Assembly: GCA_958450325.1 (NCBI GenBank)
Contig: OY288249.1
Coordinates: 63,986,166-64,050,165 of the forward strand
Source of the DNA: Agrostemma githago
Lineage: Eukaryota; Streptophyta; Magnoliopsida; Caryophyllales; Caryophyllaceae
Reading direction: 5' to 3'
DNA: 64,000 nt
A program made the translations under genes and the position numbers. A model generated the notes under the pieces. It was not told where the DNA came from and made no database searches. It was given only the letters and a program-made list of their open reading frames with translations. The number at the start of each line of letters is the position of its first letter. Positions within the stretch are counted from its first letter, which is position 1. This document shows positions 38,194 through 49,657 of this stretch, in pieces.

Positions 38194-39516
38194 CTAGAAA
38201 CCAAGGTACCAAACAAACATATATACACACACAAAAGCAAAATGGAAAAGAAAAAGAGATATATACAATAAGGTACTCTCACCAACTACACCTCCATAGC
38301 CATCAAGAGCTCGAAGGAGTAAGTCAAATGCCCTAGCAACATCTTCATTTAAGCTCACATGGCCGAGTCTAGCCACTTTCAAGAGCTTCCAAGTCGGAGG
38401 GAAGAAGCGATCATCTTCATTATGCTCGGGGTTCTCGTGATCTTCCGGGTTTTCGGAACCATGATAGCAACGACTCTTATGACCATCCGGTAGGTATAGT
38501 GGTCTAGAGTCATGCTCGACATTATGATGCGGGAGATCACACCCTAGGGGTGTCGCTTCTTCTACGGGGTCGAGAGTAGAACTCTTTTCCACCGCCCGAC
38601 AAGGATCCTCTTCACCAACCGTCTCACAAGACAAGGGACTAGGCATCGAGTGTGGTAGAGGAGGAGAAGGCATCAAGTTTTCTTCATTGGAGGCTTTAGG
38701 ATCCTCCAATTTCCCATACAAGGCAAGTTCCAAGGCATCTACTTCTTTTTCCCAAGTATTGCGCTCCTTTTCGCTCACCTTGTCCATATGGCCTAGAGGA
38801 GGTATGTCTTCACTTGGCTTTGGATTTTCTAGACCCGGTTCATCACGAAGAAAATCGAACAAATCCAATTTGATAGCCAATACATCGGCTCCCCAAGAGT
38901 TATCTTGAGAATCATGTTCACTCCTCTCCTCATTGTTGGCCCTTGAAGCTTCAACTTCCTCTATTCTTCCCCTATCTTCACCTCCCAAGCAACACTCAAC
39001 AATGGTCTCTTGATCGACCCTCTCTTCTTCATTTGTAGCATCACGATCGGGTTGAATTTCTTGTGGAGACACCCGACCTTCTTGCCCAAATGAACCTTCC
39101 TCATCATGTAGTGGAGCTCGAGTGGCCAACATCGTGATATGAGCCATGAGTGCATTGATGCGAGCATCTTGCACCTCTATTTGGGCCTTGAACTCCTCCC
39201 TAACCCCTTGTATTTGAGTCAACATCAATTGTTGACCCTTTTGCAATAACATCATCATCTCTTGTTGGCTCCCTTGTATTTGGACCAACATTTGACAAGT
39301 ATCAAAGTTAGGGATATTTGGTTGTGGGTTATGTGAGGGTGTTTGGTAGTTGTTAGGATGTGGGAACGATCCTTGACAACTTTCTTGGTAACCATAAGAA
39401 GAGGGTTCATAAGATTGTTGATGAGGTTGATATGGTTGGTAAAGTTGTGGGTTTTGGTAATTCGCCCCATAGTTGTCCCGTGATGATTGATGATAGCTTG
39501 GACGCGCCATGTCCAT
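38194..39516 (-). CDS. Gag-like protein of element C
   Basis: 440 residues from the first ATG at 39516; the frame is open 36 bases further upstream. It lies just after the tRNA-Asp primer site, where gag belongs. The N-terminal part is Gln/Tyr/Pro-rich (YQPYQPHQQSYEPSSYGYQ), followed by a Gln/Met-rich, probably coiled-coil stretch (about residues 75-135), an acidic middle part, and a hydrophobic C-terminal end. I see no zinc knuckle or protease. It could be a shortened gag of an Athila/Tat-related non-autonomous family, but the family is not certain and the protein may not be functional. Confidence 0.6.
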   Translation of the reverse strand: MDMARPSYHQSSRDNYGANYQNPQLYQPYQPHQQSYEPSSYGYQESCQGSFPHPNNYQTPSHNPQPNIPNFDTCQMLVQIQGSQQEMMMLLQKGQQLMLTQIQGVREEFKAQIEVQDARINALMAHITMLATRAPLHDEEGSFGQEGRVSPQEIQPDRDATNEEERVDQETIVECCLGGEDRGRIEEVEASRANNEERSEHDSQDNSWGADVLAIKLDLFDFLRDEPGLENPKPSEDIPPLGHMDKVSEKERNTWEKEVDALELALYGKLEDPKASNEENLMPSPPLPHSMPSPLSCETVGEEDPCRAVEKSSTLDPVEEATPLGCDLPHHNVEHDSRPLYLPDGHKSRCYHGSENPEDHENPEHNEDDRFFPPTWKLLKVARLGHVSLNEDVARAFDLLLRALDGYGGVVGESTLLYISLFLFHFAFVCVYMFVWYLGF

Positions 39517-39701
39517 AACGTTGGTTTGGTACCTAGGATGAGCTAGAAGCACTTGAGCAAACGTTAGTATCCTAGTGCTTTTGAGGCACTAGGAAGGGAG
39601 AGTAACACACAAGAAGAAAAACGGAGATACACAAGGAGAAGAGAACACAAAAATCAAGAACAAAGTCCAAAACTAAGCACACGAAAGTCTAAACTACGCC
39701 T

Positions 39702-39719
39702 TCCCCGGCAACGGCGCCA
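39702..39719 (-). other. Primer-binding site of element C (tRNA-Asp type)
   Basis: On the minus strand it reads TGGCGCCGTTGCCGGGGA, the site found in many plant Ty3 elements primed by tRNA-Asp. It is separated from the LTR by three bases. Confidence 0.88.
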
Positions 39720-39722
39720 ATT

Positions 39723-41350
39723 TGATGGGAGGGATTTGTCGTGGAACCCCGCCAACAAATAAAAAACCAACTAATCCTAGTGGGTAGCTAGAGCAAGTTG
39801 GGTCGAATCCACAGGGACGGGGTGTCGGACTAAGGTATGCTACGGTCAAGGACTATGTTCGAGACGAGCTATTCTAAGGGGGAGGCTAAGGACTAAACTA
39901 GGTCTAAAACGAGAAAACAATCAAAGGAAACGGGTTAGGATTAGGTCGGGGTCAAAGGGGTAACGAAATGGTCGAGGAAGAGCCAGAGTGAAGGAGGTAG
40001 TAGGGGAATCTAGGTATAGTCCGGGCTCTCGCAACTTAGACTCACCTAGAGGTTCCACCTAAAACCCACCTTGGCGACACAAACGACGAACGGGGCTACT
40101 AGCGTGATATCGGGGCCTAGGTCGCGCCCGGGCTCTCGCAACTTAGACCGACCTAAGGGTCATCTTCACCGGGATCTTGCAACTTAGTGAGGGAACCAAA
40201 CCCACAAACAAACTATCACACACAAGAGAAAGTCAAGAAAAACAAGCATATGCATACTAGTCATTCAAGCATTTCAACAAACATGTGATATGCATCAAAC
40301 CAAGAGGAAACCCAAATCTTCCACCAACATCTCCAACAATCCCTTAATCATCCAATTAACACCCTAATCACCTTACTAACCCTAGCAAGATACTACTCTA
40401 ACATATCTATACTAAAACTAACAAGAACAAGAGGAATCAACATAACAATCAAAACAAACATGAAGAAACTAACAAGAACTATGAACTATGAACAATACAT
40501 TCAACAAAGAATCAAACTTTAATGAAAGAACAAGGATAAGAGAAAGGAAAAGAAGATTATACCTACTAACAAGATGAAAGGAAGAAGGAAACTTGCATAA
40601 ATGAGAAAAACCCAAAACAAACATCCAAGTTTGTCAAGCTTGGTGGAGATCTTGAAGAATTCCCAAATTACAAGGATTAAACTAAGATTAACGATAATCT
40701 AAAGACTAATCTACACTAATCTATGCTAATCTATGCTAAACTATGCTAGGGTTTAGTGGGTAATGTCTAACATAACAAAGGAATACAAGAGGAAGGGTAT
40801 ATATAGGGTTACAATGCAAAGGGAGATGAAACAATGCAATCACGGGCTGTAACTGGGCCATCCTGTCCGGGATGAGTTGGTCCCGGTCAGGATGAGGTGG
40901 TCCCGGTCGGGATGGACCCCTTCCCGGTCGGGAAGGCCTCAAAACAGCAGCTCTTCTTTTGTGCACTTCATCCCGGACGGGTTGAGGTCATACCCGTCGG
41001 GGATGGGTCTTGTAGGCCTCCAATATGATCCTTTTGGTCCCTCCTTGCTTCACATGGACTTCTCATCGATTCTCGGGACTCGAGATCGGGTCTTGGAGGC
41101 TCGAGATTGGGTCCCAAGGTCTCGGGGTCGAATCCAAGGCATCGAGTGATCGTTCCTCCACTTCGTTGGCTCCGAAAAGTGTATGTATTGAGTCGGAATC
41201 GCTTCAACTCTTCACGAAGGGTCTTGGGAACCTGAAACAAACTAGAGGAAGCATAAGTGGCCCATAAATCACTCCCAATTCAAGGAGCGATTCCACAAGG
41301 AAAATGGGACCAAAACACTACGAAATAGGCATTACAAACTACACTTATCA
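39723..41350 (-). repeat. 5' LTR (minus orientation) of element C
   Basis: 1628 bp, uninterrupted. Ends on the plus strand are TGATGGGAGGG and CACTTATCA. It carries a palindrome cluster at about 40867-41010. Confidence 0.9.
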
Positions 41351-41485
41351 ATGGTCGAGGAGGAGGACGAGACCAATGATTTAGAAGTCAATGACGAGGA
41401 GGAGGAAGATGACTACGAGGAAGAGGATGTGGTTGGTTCGAGTAGGCAAGTGGAAGATGACAACGACAGTGACGATGATTTCTAG
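41351..41485 (+). pseudogene. Acidic C-terminal tail of the TNP2-like gene, separated by element C
   Basis: The stretch encodes mostly Glu and Asp (VEEEDETND, then runs of E and D), ending at TAG 41483-41485. It continues the acidic tail broken off at 26785. Confidence 0.7.
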
Positions 41486-41599
41486 TAGGATATAGTTTTA
41501 GTAAGTTATATTATTTCAACATAGTAATCTGCATTATATATTTTGGGCAAATTATTTCGATATTATGATGTCAATTTCTAACTTTCTACTATGTCTGCA

Positions 41600-43199
41600 G
41601 ATATGACGTTAGGCAGCAGACTCCGGTACGGTAGTGGGAGCAGCTGCAGGGGGCGGCAGCAGCAGGAGGACCAGGAGGAGACCCGGCTGGAGGACCAGAA
41701 CGAGGTTTAACAAGATGATAATGAGGAGGAAGTGAACAACGATCAGCAACCAGAACAACCACAACAGGATCAAGGGCTTGAATATACAGACGACGGACGC
41801 TTAATTATTAGCCCCGATAACACATGAAGAGACATTGTATTTCCTTTTTTTGTGAGACATCATCTTATTTCACTCTTTGGTGTAGGTTTCGGACTCGTGC
41901 GTTGGTGACTGGTGTGAAAGACAGTTTTATGAATGAATTGACTACTTATTGCGCTAGTTGGACCAAGGTGCCTCAGTGGCAGCGGGGGAAGTGGTTTGCC
42001 AACTTTAAGGTGCACCAATTTTTTTGTTTTATTAATTATTTGTTATTGTTTACGGATTACTAATAGAATGACAACAAACGATCTTGCAGATGAAACACTG
42101 TTACAACGACGGTCTCGAGGTGGCTGCGAGAGACAGATACATGGACGTCGCAAAGGAAAGATACAAAGACAACATGTGGAAGTTGGCGAACGAGGGAAGG
42201 GCACACAAATACCTTAAAGATTTGATTACTCAAATAGTGTTCGTACTAGAATAGAAAGTTGTATATATCTTCAAAACGCTTATTTATCTCAAAGGTTATA
42301 AATTGTAGGTGACGTCATTAAACAGTTTGAAGTAGCCCGCTCCTACCCGAAGTTCCTTAAGAGATCTGTCTAGGCGAAGAAGAACAAGAGGCGGGGAGGG
42401 GACCCCGAGGTGGAGGCGGAGCGCACCCACTACGTTGGGTCGCAGTCGATGCACCAACGGGCTATGAATGTTAGTATTTCCTTACCTTTGTTTTTTTATT
42501 CTGGATTCTTATTTAATGTTTTCATTATAAATATAAATGAGAAATCTACATGTACTGTCAACAGTTGAGGAAGCAACCGGAGAATTCCCTCCGCCTGCAC
42601 AGCTATTTCTCGCCACGAAGACCAAGGGGGACGACACCACCGGTCGATCATTCGCTATGCAGAAGGACGCCGACATTTGGGTAAGTTTCAAACATAAGGC
42701 TTCTTTACTTTTTTTTTCTTTACAACTCACCTAATCATGACTCCAATTTCTTGTAGAGATCGTATATGGAGGCCACTAGAGCGCCCGAGAATGAAGGTGT
42801 GGACTCGAGCGCGATTTGGTTCAGAGTCGCGGAGGGATACCGCAAGGAAGCGGTGTACGGTACGGGGAACGCTCATTCCCTGTACTGGACATCACCCAAT
42901 GCTCGGGGGGCCATGCGACCTCGACGGAGTATGTACCATCCATCGTTCAGGAGATGAGGTCGGAAATACGAGAGGAGAGGGCGCTACGGGCGGCTATGGC
43001 TGAGAAGATAAAGGAGCAGGATGAGAGGCTGAAGATGCAGGAGTCTGTTAACCTGCAAATTCTGGAAGAGCTACAAAGCCTTAGGAGCATGCAGCAGCAG
43101 AACTGTAACTCCGGCCCCACTCCCCGACCCCGAGATTATAGAGACCCCTTTGTTGGTGACGGTGGTAGTGGTGCGTCAGCTAGTTTCACTGTTAGGTGA
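41600..43199 (+). pseudogene. TNPA/Ptta-like CACTA gene, degenerate
   Basis: Exon-like pieces can be followed: about 41886-42009 (TRALVTGVKDSFMNELTTY, WFANFK before GT), 42091-42215, 42310-42478, 42560-42680 (LFLATKTKGDD, before GTAAG) and 42757-43199. Their content fits plant Ptta/En-Spm transposase proteins, including a late coiled-coil region (MAEKIKEQDERLKMQ). A stop (TAG at 42371-42373) interrupts the KFLKRSV segment, and the last piece changes frame near 42900-42950. In En/Spm the corresponding protein binds the subterminal repeats. Confidence 0.7.
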
Positions 43200-43449
43200 G
43201 TAGATTGAAAACAGTTTGTAGTTTGTGAATGTTTGTTGAAAACAGTTTGTAACAACCCTTTTAATTTAGTGTATTAAAGACATTTGCGTGCTTGGTTGCC
43301 AATTCTGGAGTGTGAAGCTGGCGTAACATTTGGAACGACGTTTAAAATGTTTGGAATGATGTGTGGGATGTATTTTGGTTGTTGGTTTGTGCTTTTGTGC
43401 AGATTTTGGCTAGAAACGAAACAAACAAAATCGGCCTATTTCAGGTTAA

Positions 43450-43735
43450 GCCAGGTAGCGACTGAAATCAGTCGCTAATTTTTTCATTTAGCGACCGATT
43501 TTAGTCGTTGTAGGACGCTTAAAGAACGCCACGTCACACCCCTTAGCGACTGAAATCAGTCGCTAATCTGACGCTCTCAGCGACTGAAATCGGTCGCTAA
43601 AGGGCTGCCATAGCGACTGATTTCAGTCGCTAGATGCGACTATTTGTAGCGACTGTTTCTTATCGACTGTCAACTGTCACGCGTCTCTTTTTAGCGACAG
43701 ATGACGGTGGCTAAGCTCAGTCGCCCCAAACTTTA
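43450..43735. repeat. Right subterminal repeat array of the CACTA element
   Basis: Copies of AGCGACTGAAATCAGTCGCTA and diverged forms (AGCGACCGATTTTAGTCG, AGCGACTGATTTCAGTCGCT) continue to within about 15 bp of the right end. Confidence 0.85.
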
Positions 43736-43750
43736 ATTATTGTAGTGTTT

Positions 43751-44460
43751 AACCATTAGACAACACCCGTGCGGACGAACAGACCATTGTTCTACTCATT
43801 CGCTTTATACACGATTCTTAAAAAAATGAAAAATGGGAGGGAAGTTAGATACAAGTGGGTCATAGTAGAGAGTATTAAAAAATGAGGATGTGAGAGACTA
43901 ATATGGAAAAAATAGAATTGGGTAGAACATTAAAAAAAGAACCAAAGTGAAAAATGGGTAGAATATTAATAAATTGAGAGAGTAGATTATAAAATCGGAA
44001 GTTAAAAGATCATACAGACAGAGTTTACGACAAAAATTTGAGGGATGACAAAAAACAATGGAAAGTCAAAAATATAGCGTGGCTGCACGATAGACAGGTC
44101 AGTCGGCTTGCTACGACACAATGATTGAGACACCTGGCTATGCCAAATGTGGGTTTATCTCGACACGAGGCACGATCCGATCTGTCAAAATATCAACTAG
44201 CTAGGTGAATTCTTTTATAAATGGAAGAGAGTATACATTAGAATATAGGAGTATTAAATTTGAGTACTTGTATAAACGATTTCAAAAGTGAGAAAATGAT
44301 AGTACAACGCAAGGCTACATAGTAGATCCTCCGTATATCATACTATGTTCAATAGGAATAAAATCATCTTCATTTCATCTCAAATTTTATTACGAAGTAC
44401 TATGATACTTGCTCCGATTTTTTTATCTTCTCATTTACTCAATGTATATATAAAGGGACG
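43751..44460. other. AT-rich spacer, no gene seen
   Basis: Purine-rich blocks such as AAAAATGGGAGG and TGAGAGAGTAG resemble decayed MITE ends; no coding region or complete element is recognised. Confidence 0.45.
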
Positions 44461-45180
44461 TGCTACTTCATACACGTCGTTTACTTCATTGTACACGCAA
44501 TTTCCGAATTCGTCCCTCTCATTTTCCCTTCCATTTGAGAGTAAAATCCAAAAGAATCGCTCCCCCTTTTTTCAACATTTTCACTCTATACAATCAGTTA
44601 TCAGTCCTACCCCATCTCGTCGCCGGCGACCCTGTCGCCTCCCTTCGTCGACGAACCCTTTCCTGTAACCCCATCCTGCGACCCAGTCATTCGAACAAGG
44701 TGCTCAACAATCGGTGTTGGTTCCCTAAAATCCCATGTGAATAATCCCATCTCCCAGCTTTTGTCCCATCCACCTACTCATCATTTCCAGTAACTTCATA
44801 TAACCTTTCATTTACCACAAAAATAAACTTGAATTAACTTCGAGCGAAATATTGTAATTATTAAACCCTAATTAATGATGTAATTAATGATATAATGAAA
44901 CTATTGATAATTAACGAGAAAATATAACTTAAACCCTAATTAACGATGTAATTAATGATATAATGAAATTGTTAACAAGAAATTAACAAGATAATTAACG
45001 AGAAAATATAAATTACTTGTTCCATGTCGAATTGCTTACGATAATGATGAAGAGGTGATTAATTTGGCTATGTTAAATGATGGTTTTTTAAAAGAGAGGT
45101 TTTTAAAAGGAAAAGGGCAAACACGGAAATAAAAGTGACAAAATGTGTACAACGAAGTAAACGACGTGTATGAAATAGCA
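44461..45180. mobile_element. MITE-like element with about 36-bp terminal inverted repeats
   Basis: The left end starts TGCTACTTCATACACGTCG and continues TTTACTTC. The right end is its complement with two or three differences (ACGACGTGTATGAAATAGCA). No clear target duplication was found, so the superfamily is open; MULE-like is possible. The interior is AT-rich and non-coding. Confidence 0.65.
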
Positions 45181-45240
45181 ATTCCGTATATAAATGGAGT
45201 ATAATATATTCAAGTAGGAAGATAAAAGAAAACTGGAGGA

Positions 45241-45761
45241 AGTATTATTATTATTATTATTATTACTTCTTTCCATTTCACTTTAGATGATTGATATAAG
45301 AATCGTTCCGAAATTACATCTAAACCGTTCACGAGTAATGGAAAGAGATAATGGAAATGCTCCTAATTCATGCAACATGCATGTACGTCAGTGTTTACAA
45401 CAACCAACCTAGAGTCGTCCCTCGGATGTACACTGTACAGGTACATCATGTTTACGAAATATTTTAAGATCATAAATAATTGACGAGATATTCTTCTTCT
45501 AGCTACCTAGTAGCTAGCTTACCTACAAATTACAAATTACAAATTACAGCCTATCTACACCGATGATGTTGACTCGACTTACTTGGTAGTGCATGGTGGA
45601 ACACTTCAAACTGCCCCTTAAAAAATAGCAGTAGCCTATAATATACGAGCTCAATAGAAACAGATGAGTATAAAAACATGCATGCATGCATGTCCTTCAT
45701 TATCTAGTTTGTATATTCCAGTAATAATATACGTACTCTTTTCCCCAAATCAATTATTTAT
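45241..45761. other. Spacer, no gene seen
   Basis: It contains a short ATT microsatellite at about 45246-45267 and a CATG repeat at 45677-45691. Confidence 0.4.
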
Positions 45762-46426
45762 GGGGTTTTCTACGTTGTACCCTCCTATTTTTCCGTTTTC
45801 TATCATGTACCCTTCCTATTTTCAAAACCCCCACTTATACCCCTGTAGTTTATTAACTTCATGAAACGTGACCTATACACAAATATCCGTCTAATGCTTC
45901 GTTAATTAGATGGCATGACAATGATTCTAGGCTATGACCATAACCAGTTTTGACGACCTTGACATGTATTCCCTCAAGTTTCCTCAACTTTTCCTCCATT
46001 TCATTAATATTCTCCATTTAGCTCATTTTATATATCAACTTCTTATTCTTTTTTAACTTATTGATTTTCCTCCATTTTCTCCCCTGCTTATTCTTTAACT
46101 TAAAATAATGATATTTTACTAATTTCTAACGAAATTAATTTAATCTCATGAACAAACAAAGCATTGATGTTGCACTTAAAATAAAAAGTGAAAGAATTAT
46201 GATAAAATGAAGAAAAAAATTAGAAACTATGCAAGCAAAATTAGAATTAGAGAAAACATAGGAGATAGAGATGAAAATTAATTAGAGTTTTTGAGTAGAA
46301 TAATTGTAATTAGGTCACGTTTAATGAAATTAATGAACTACAGGGGTATAAGTGGGGCTTTAGAAAATAGGAGGGGTATATGGTAGAAAACGGAAAAACA
46401 GAAGGGTACAACGTAGAAAAACCCTT
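45762..46426. mobile_element. MULE-type MITE with about 110-bp inverted repeats
   Basis: The left end starts GGGGTTTTCTACGTTGTACC; the right end is GGTACAACGTAGAAAAACCC plus TT. The inverted repeats continue through ACCCCTGTAGTTTATTAA and AAACGTGACC. The flanking 9-bp duplication ATTATTTAT (45753-45761, 46427-46435) matches the size made by Mutator-like transposases. No coding region inside. Confidence 0.85.
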
Positions 46427-46435
46427 ATTATTTAT

Positions 46436-47946
46436 ATAGGTTCACCATTTTTTCTCATAAAAACGGATTCCACGTAAAGAATTGAATGAATGAGATTACT
46501 TCCTCACCTACCTAGTAGCTCATACTCACCGTCATCATCGGATACTTCCCATATCTCTAAACTTCTAAAGAAAAATGAAAAACAAAATATTTATGTATGT
46601 CAATCATTAATTTGGCTGATGGTTTCAGGAAAAAAATGACATGACTACTCTTGTAATTCCATTCCTTCTTAACCAAACACATCATTTACTTTTTTACATT
46701 TATCAAAACGCCTTGTTACACTAATCCTAGCTATAATCAAATTCGGGGTCTTAAATTTGAATATCAAGCCAAATTCGGATTGAATTAATTGAGTCATAAA
46801 GTCGGATTAATTTTGTAAGGTCTAATCAAAAGGTAGAATAAAATAGAGTAAGTTTATTTGTGAGTTAAAAAGAAGAATGTAAAGCTGAGGAGTGGGGGGA
46901 GAAGGTGAGGTGGAATAGTGGGGTGTGTAGGTGCATTTGGGGGGCAAGTGGTGAGCAGCTGTGCCTCTTCAACGGCAACTTTGGTCAATGCCAGTCAGAC
47001 TTTAACAGTAAAACAGTGAATACTCGTACTCCAGTAATTAATCAAAGGAGGGAGTGAGGGAGTAACAATCCATTTTTTTTATCTTTTATTTTGTCCTCAT
47101 TATCCTATTCCTTCCTGCCCCTCACCTTCTTAAGTGTCCCTCTTGTCAGACTCTCTTCAATGTTTTTTTACTCCCCAACCAGGTTAAAAGGTCAACACTA
47201 CGTAGGTATTACTCTCTACTGGCCTGATTACCGAAAATTACAGAAATACCCAAAATTTACTTGCCAATTCTTGTTCACGAGAATTTGTACTAACTCCATT
47301 CAACTCCAATTTATCAATTTCTTTTTATATACTCCGTACTATTTTAAATCGTTAATATCTTTCACTACGTATTTGTAAAAATTATAATTTTTTTTTATAT
47401 TTTTGTTCTACTCGTCGAGACGAATCAAACAGTATATAATATTTTGTCTTATCGATCGTGTAGAATTTTGATGATTCTTTTGGTTTAGGAATAAGAAAAA
47501 TGATACGGAGTATATACAACTCTAAGGGTTGTATATAAGAAGTTATAAAATGAAATAATTCTTTAATATAAATATTAATTATATTGATATATGTGTAATT
47601 TAGGTTTCAATCCATATGTTTTTACTAAGTATGAAAATTTTTAATTGATTAAATTGTATTTAACATTACCGTAGGAATAATGTCCAAAACCCAAATGGGT
47701 AAATTGAAGTTGAAGAGAGGGAGTAACAAATTAAACACGTATGTTAAAAACAAATATAAAATTAGTTTGTCAGCCCGACGATGCTCGAGCCTTTACATTT
47801 TGGTTTGTGTTAGCACGATTTTTTAAAATGTGTCGATTTAAAAGGCCACAAATTATTAAAGAATTTTTTTAACAATTTGAAGTAATAAAAAAAGATACTC
47901 ATAATAATCAGTATTCAATTATTGTTTTTTACTCCGTGTAATCATA
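46436..47946. other. AT-rich spacer, no gene seen
   Basis: It holds a TACTCCGTA at 47330 and an inverted TACGGAGTA at 47504, which may be the ends of a short Stowaway-like unit of about 180 bp. The rest is unrecognised. Confidence 0.45.
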
Positions 47947-48425
47947 CTCCCTCTAATTACCTATTTTCTTCCCTCTTTCCATTTAAGGAAAGTTTTACAC
48001 TTCTCATTAATTAATACAGAGTATAATATTCATCTCTCCTACTTTTTCTCATTTAATTAATATTTTCTCCGAGTTTTTAACCTTGCCCCATTTTCCTTTT
48101 TGGTCTGAGTTTGATCTTTTACCCATTTCCTACTTTTGACCATAAATGTGTGGTTCACATTTATCCACCAATTTCTCTCTCTTTCTCCTTTATTTTTTAA
48201 CCACTCATCTTCCCTTCCTTATTTTCCATCCAAAACACAAATGGGCCAATGTTAGAAACTCGGAGGGAGTATAATATTTTTCTCTCCCACTTTTTCACAT
48301 TTAATTAATATAATATTTTTCTTTCTTACTTTTTCATTCCACCTTCCATATTCTACTAATATAATACTCCCTCCTTATTTTCCTCCCCAAAAAGAAAGGG
48401 GAAGAAAATAGGCAATCGAAGGGAG
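47947..48425. mobile_element. Stowaway-like MITE with further MITE sequence inside
   Basis: Outer ends CTCCCTCTAATTACCTATTT and GAAAATAGGCAATCGAAGGGAG pair as inverted repeats and are flanked by TA. An inner unit (about 48067-48269) has its own inverted ends, CTCCGAGTTTTTAACC and GTTAGAAACTCGGAG. Confidence 0.7.
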
Positions 48426-48548
48426 TATTACTTATATAAAAAGAGGGAAACGAACCAAGTGAGTTTTGGGTAAGAACAAAGTAATATTTGCAACATACTA
48501 CGAGTAGGTTTTTTTACACTTACGATTCTCGTCGTCAACTATTTTATA

Positions 48549-48666
48549 CTCCCTCCCTTCATATCCAAACACACCATTTGCTTTTTCACATTTGCCGATA
48601 CACGTTTTACACCTTCAATATCTTTCATTTTACATTACTAAAAATTCTAAAAATATGATATTCTTA
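48549..48666. mobile_element. Stowaway-like MITE, left part only
   Basis: It starts after TA with CTCCCTCCCTTCATATCCAA, similar in its interior (TTTGCTTTTTCACATTTG) to the copies at 17301 and 22440. It is cut at 48666 by the Harbinger-like element and its right half is not found in the window. Confidence 0.75.
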
Positions 48667-49280
48667 GGCCCTGTTCTTTTCGGTTGAAACAGGGCTGAGC
48701 TGGTCTGATAAGAGCTGAGCTGGTCTGATAGGAGCTGAGCTGGTCTGATAGAAGCTGAGCTGAGCTGAATTAAAAGAAGCTGAAACTAATAACTACTTAT
48801 ATATATTATCTAATAATATTTTAAAAAATGAGAAAAAAAATATAAAAAAATTCTAACACTAAATAATAATAAGAATAAGAATAAGAATAATAATTAATTA
48901 TAATAGTAATAATAATAATAATAATTTATTTATTTATTTATTTAATAATAATAGTAATGATAATAACAACAACATAGTACTCACTTCAATTCATTTGATT
49001 TCTACTTTTGTTTTTTTAGTATTTGGCAATAGAAAATGTTATGTATATATCTTTGATTACTAATATACAAAATTTTAAATTTTTATATTCTTAAATCTTA
49101 ATAAAATACAAATAATACTCATAGGTTATATTGTGTGTGTGTGAGCGGTAAATATTTGAATATAACATCTATTTTAAGACCTCAAAATATTATGGAGTGC
49201 ATAATAATATTAATAATTATTATAATGACAATGGTGATAAAAAGAAAAGAAAATAATAATAATAACGATAATAATAACAA
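48667..49280. mobile_element. Harbinger-like element, truncated, reverse of the copy at 21281
   Basis: It starts GGCCCTGTTCTTTTCGG after TTA, then repeated AGCTGAGCTGGTCTGATA units, then AAACTAATAACTACTT, AT microsatellites and TTTGATTTCTACTTT, in the order expected for the reverse complement of 21281-22412. The far end is absent; similarity is lost before about 49280, where an LTR element appears to begin. Confidence 0.75.
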
Positions 49281-49657
49281 TGACAATTGATTAGTCTAGT
49301 TTAGTAAGGATTAATAAGGGTCATTTAGTTGACTATTTTGTAGTTTTGGGTGTGTTTTGAAGGATTATTGTGTATATGTTCAAAATGATGGACTAAGGTA
49401 TGAAAATGTGTAATTAAGTGGATTAAGTAGTGAAAAGAGAGTAGGATATCAAATGAGGTGTGTTTTGGGCTAATAGATGACAAGTAGGGATGACAATGGG
49501 TCCGGGACCCTACCCGGACCCGCCGGGTCTTACCCTAACGGGTCGGGTACGGGTCCTCTTTTTTTTAGACCCTGCGGGTACGGGTCGGGTATGGGTCCTT
49601 CAATAATTTTTCGGGTCCGGGTCCGGGTTCTATAGGTTGGACCGGGACCCGACCCTT

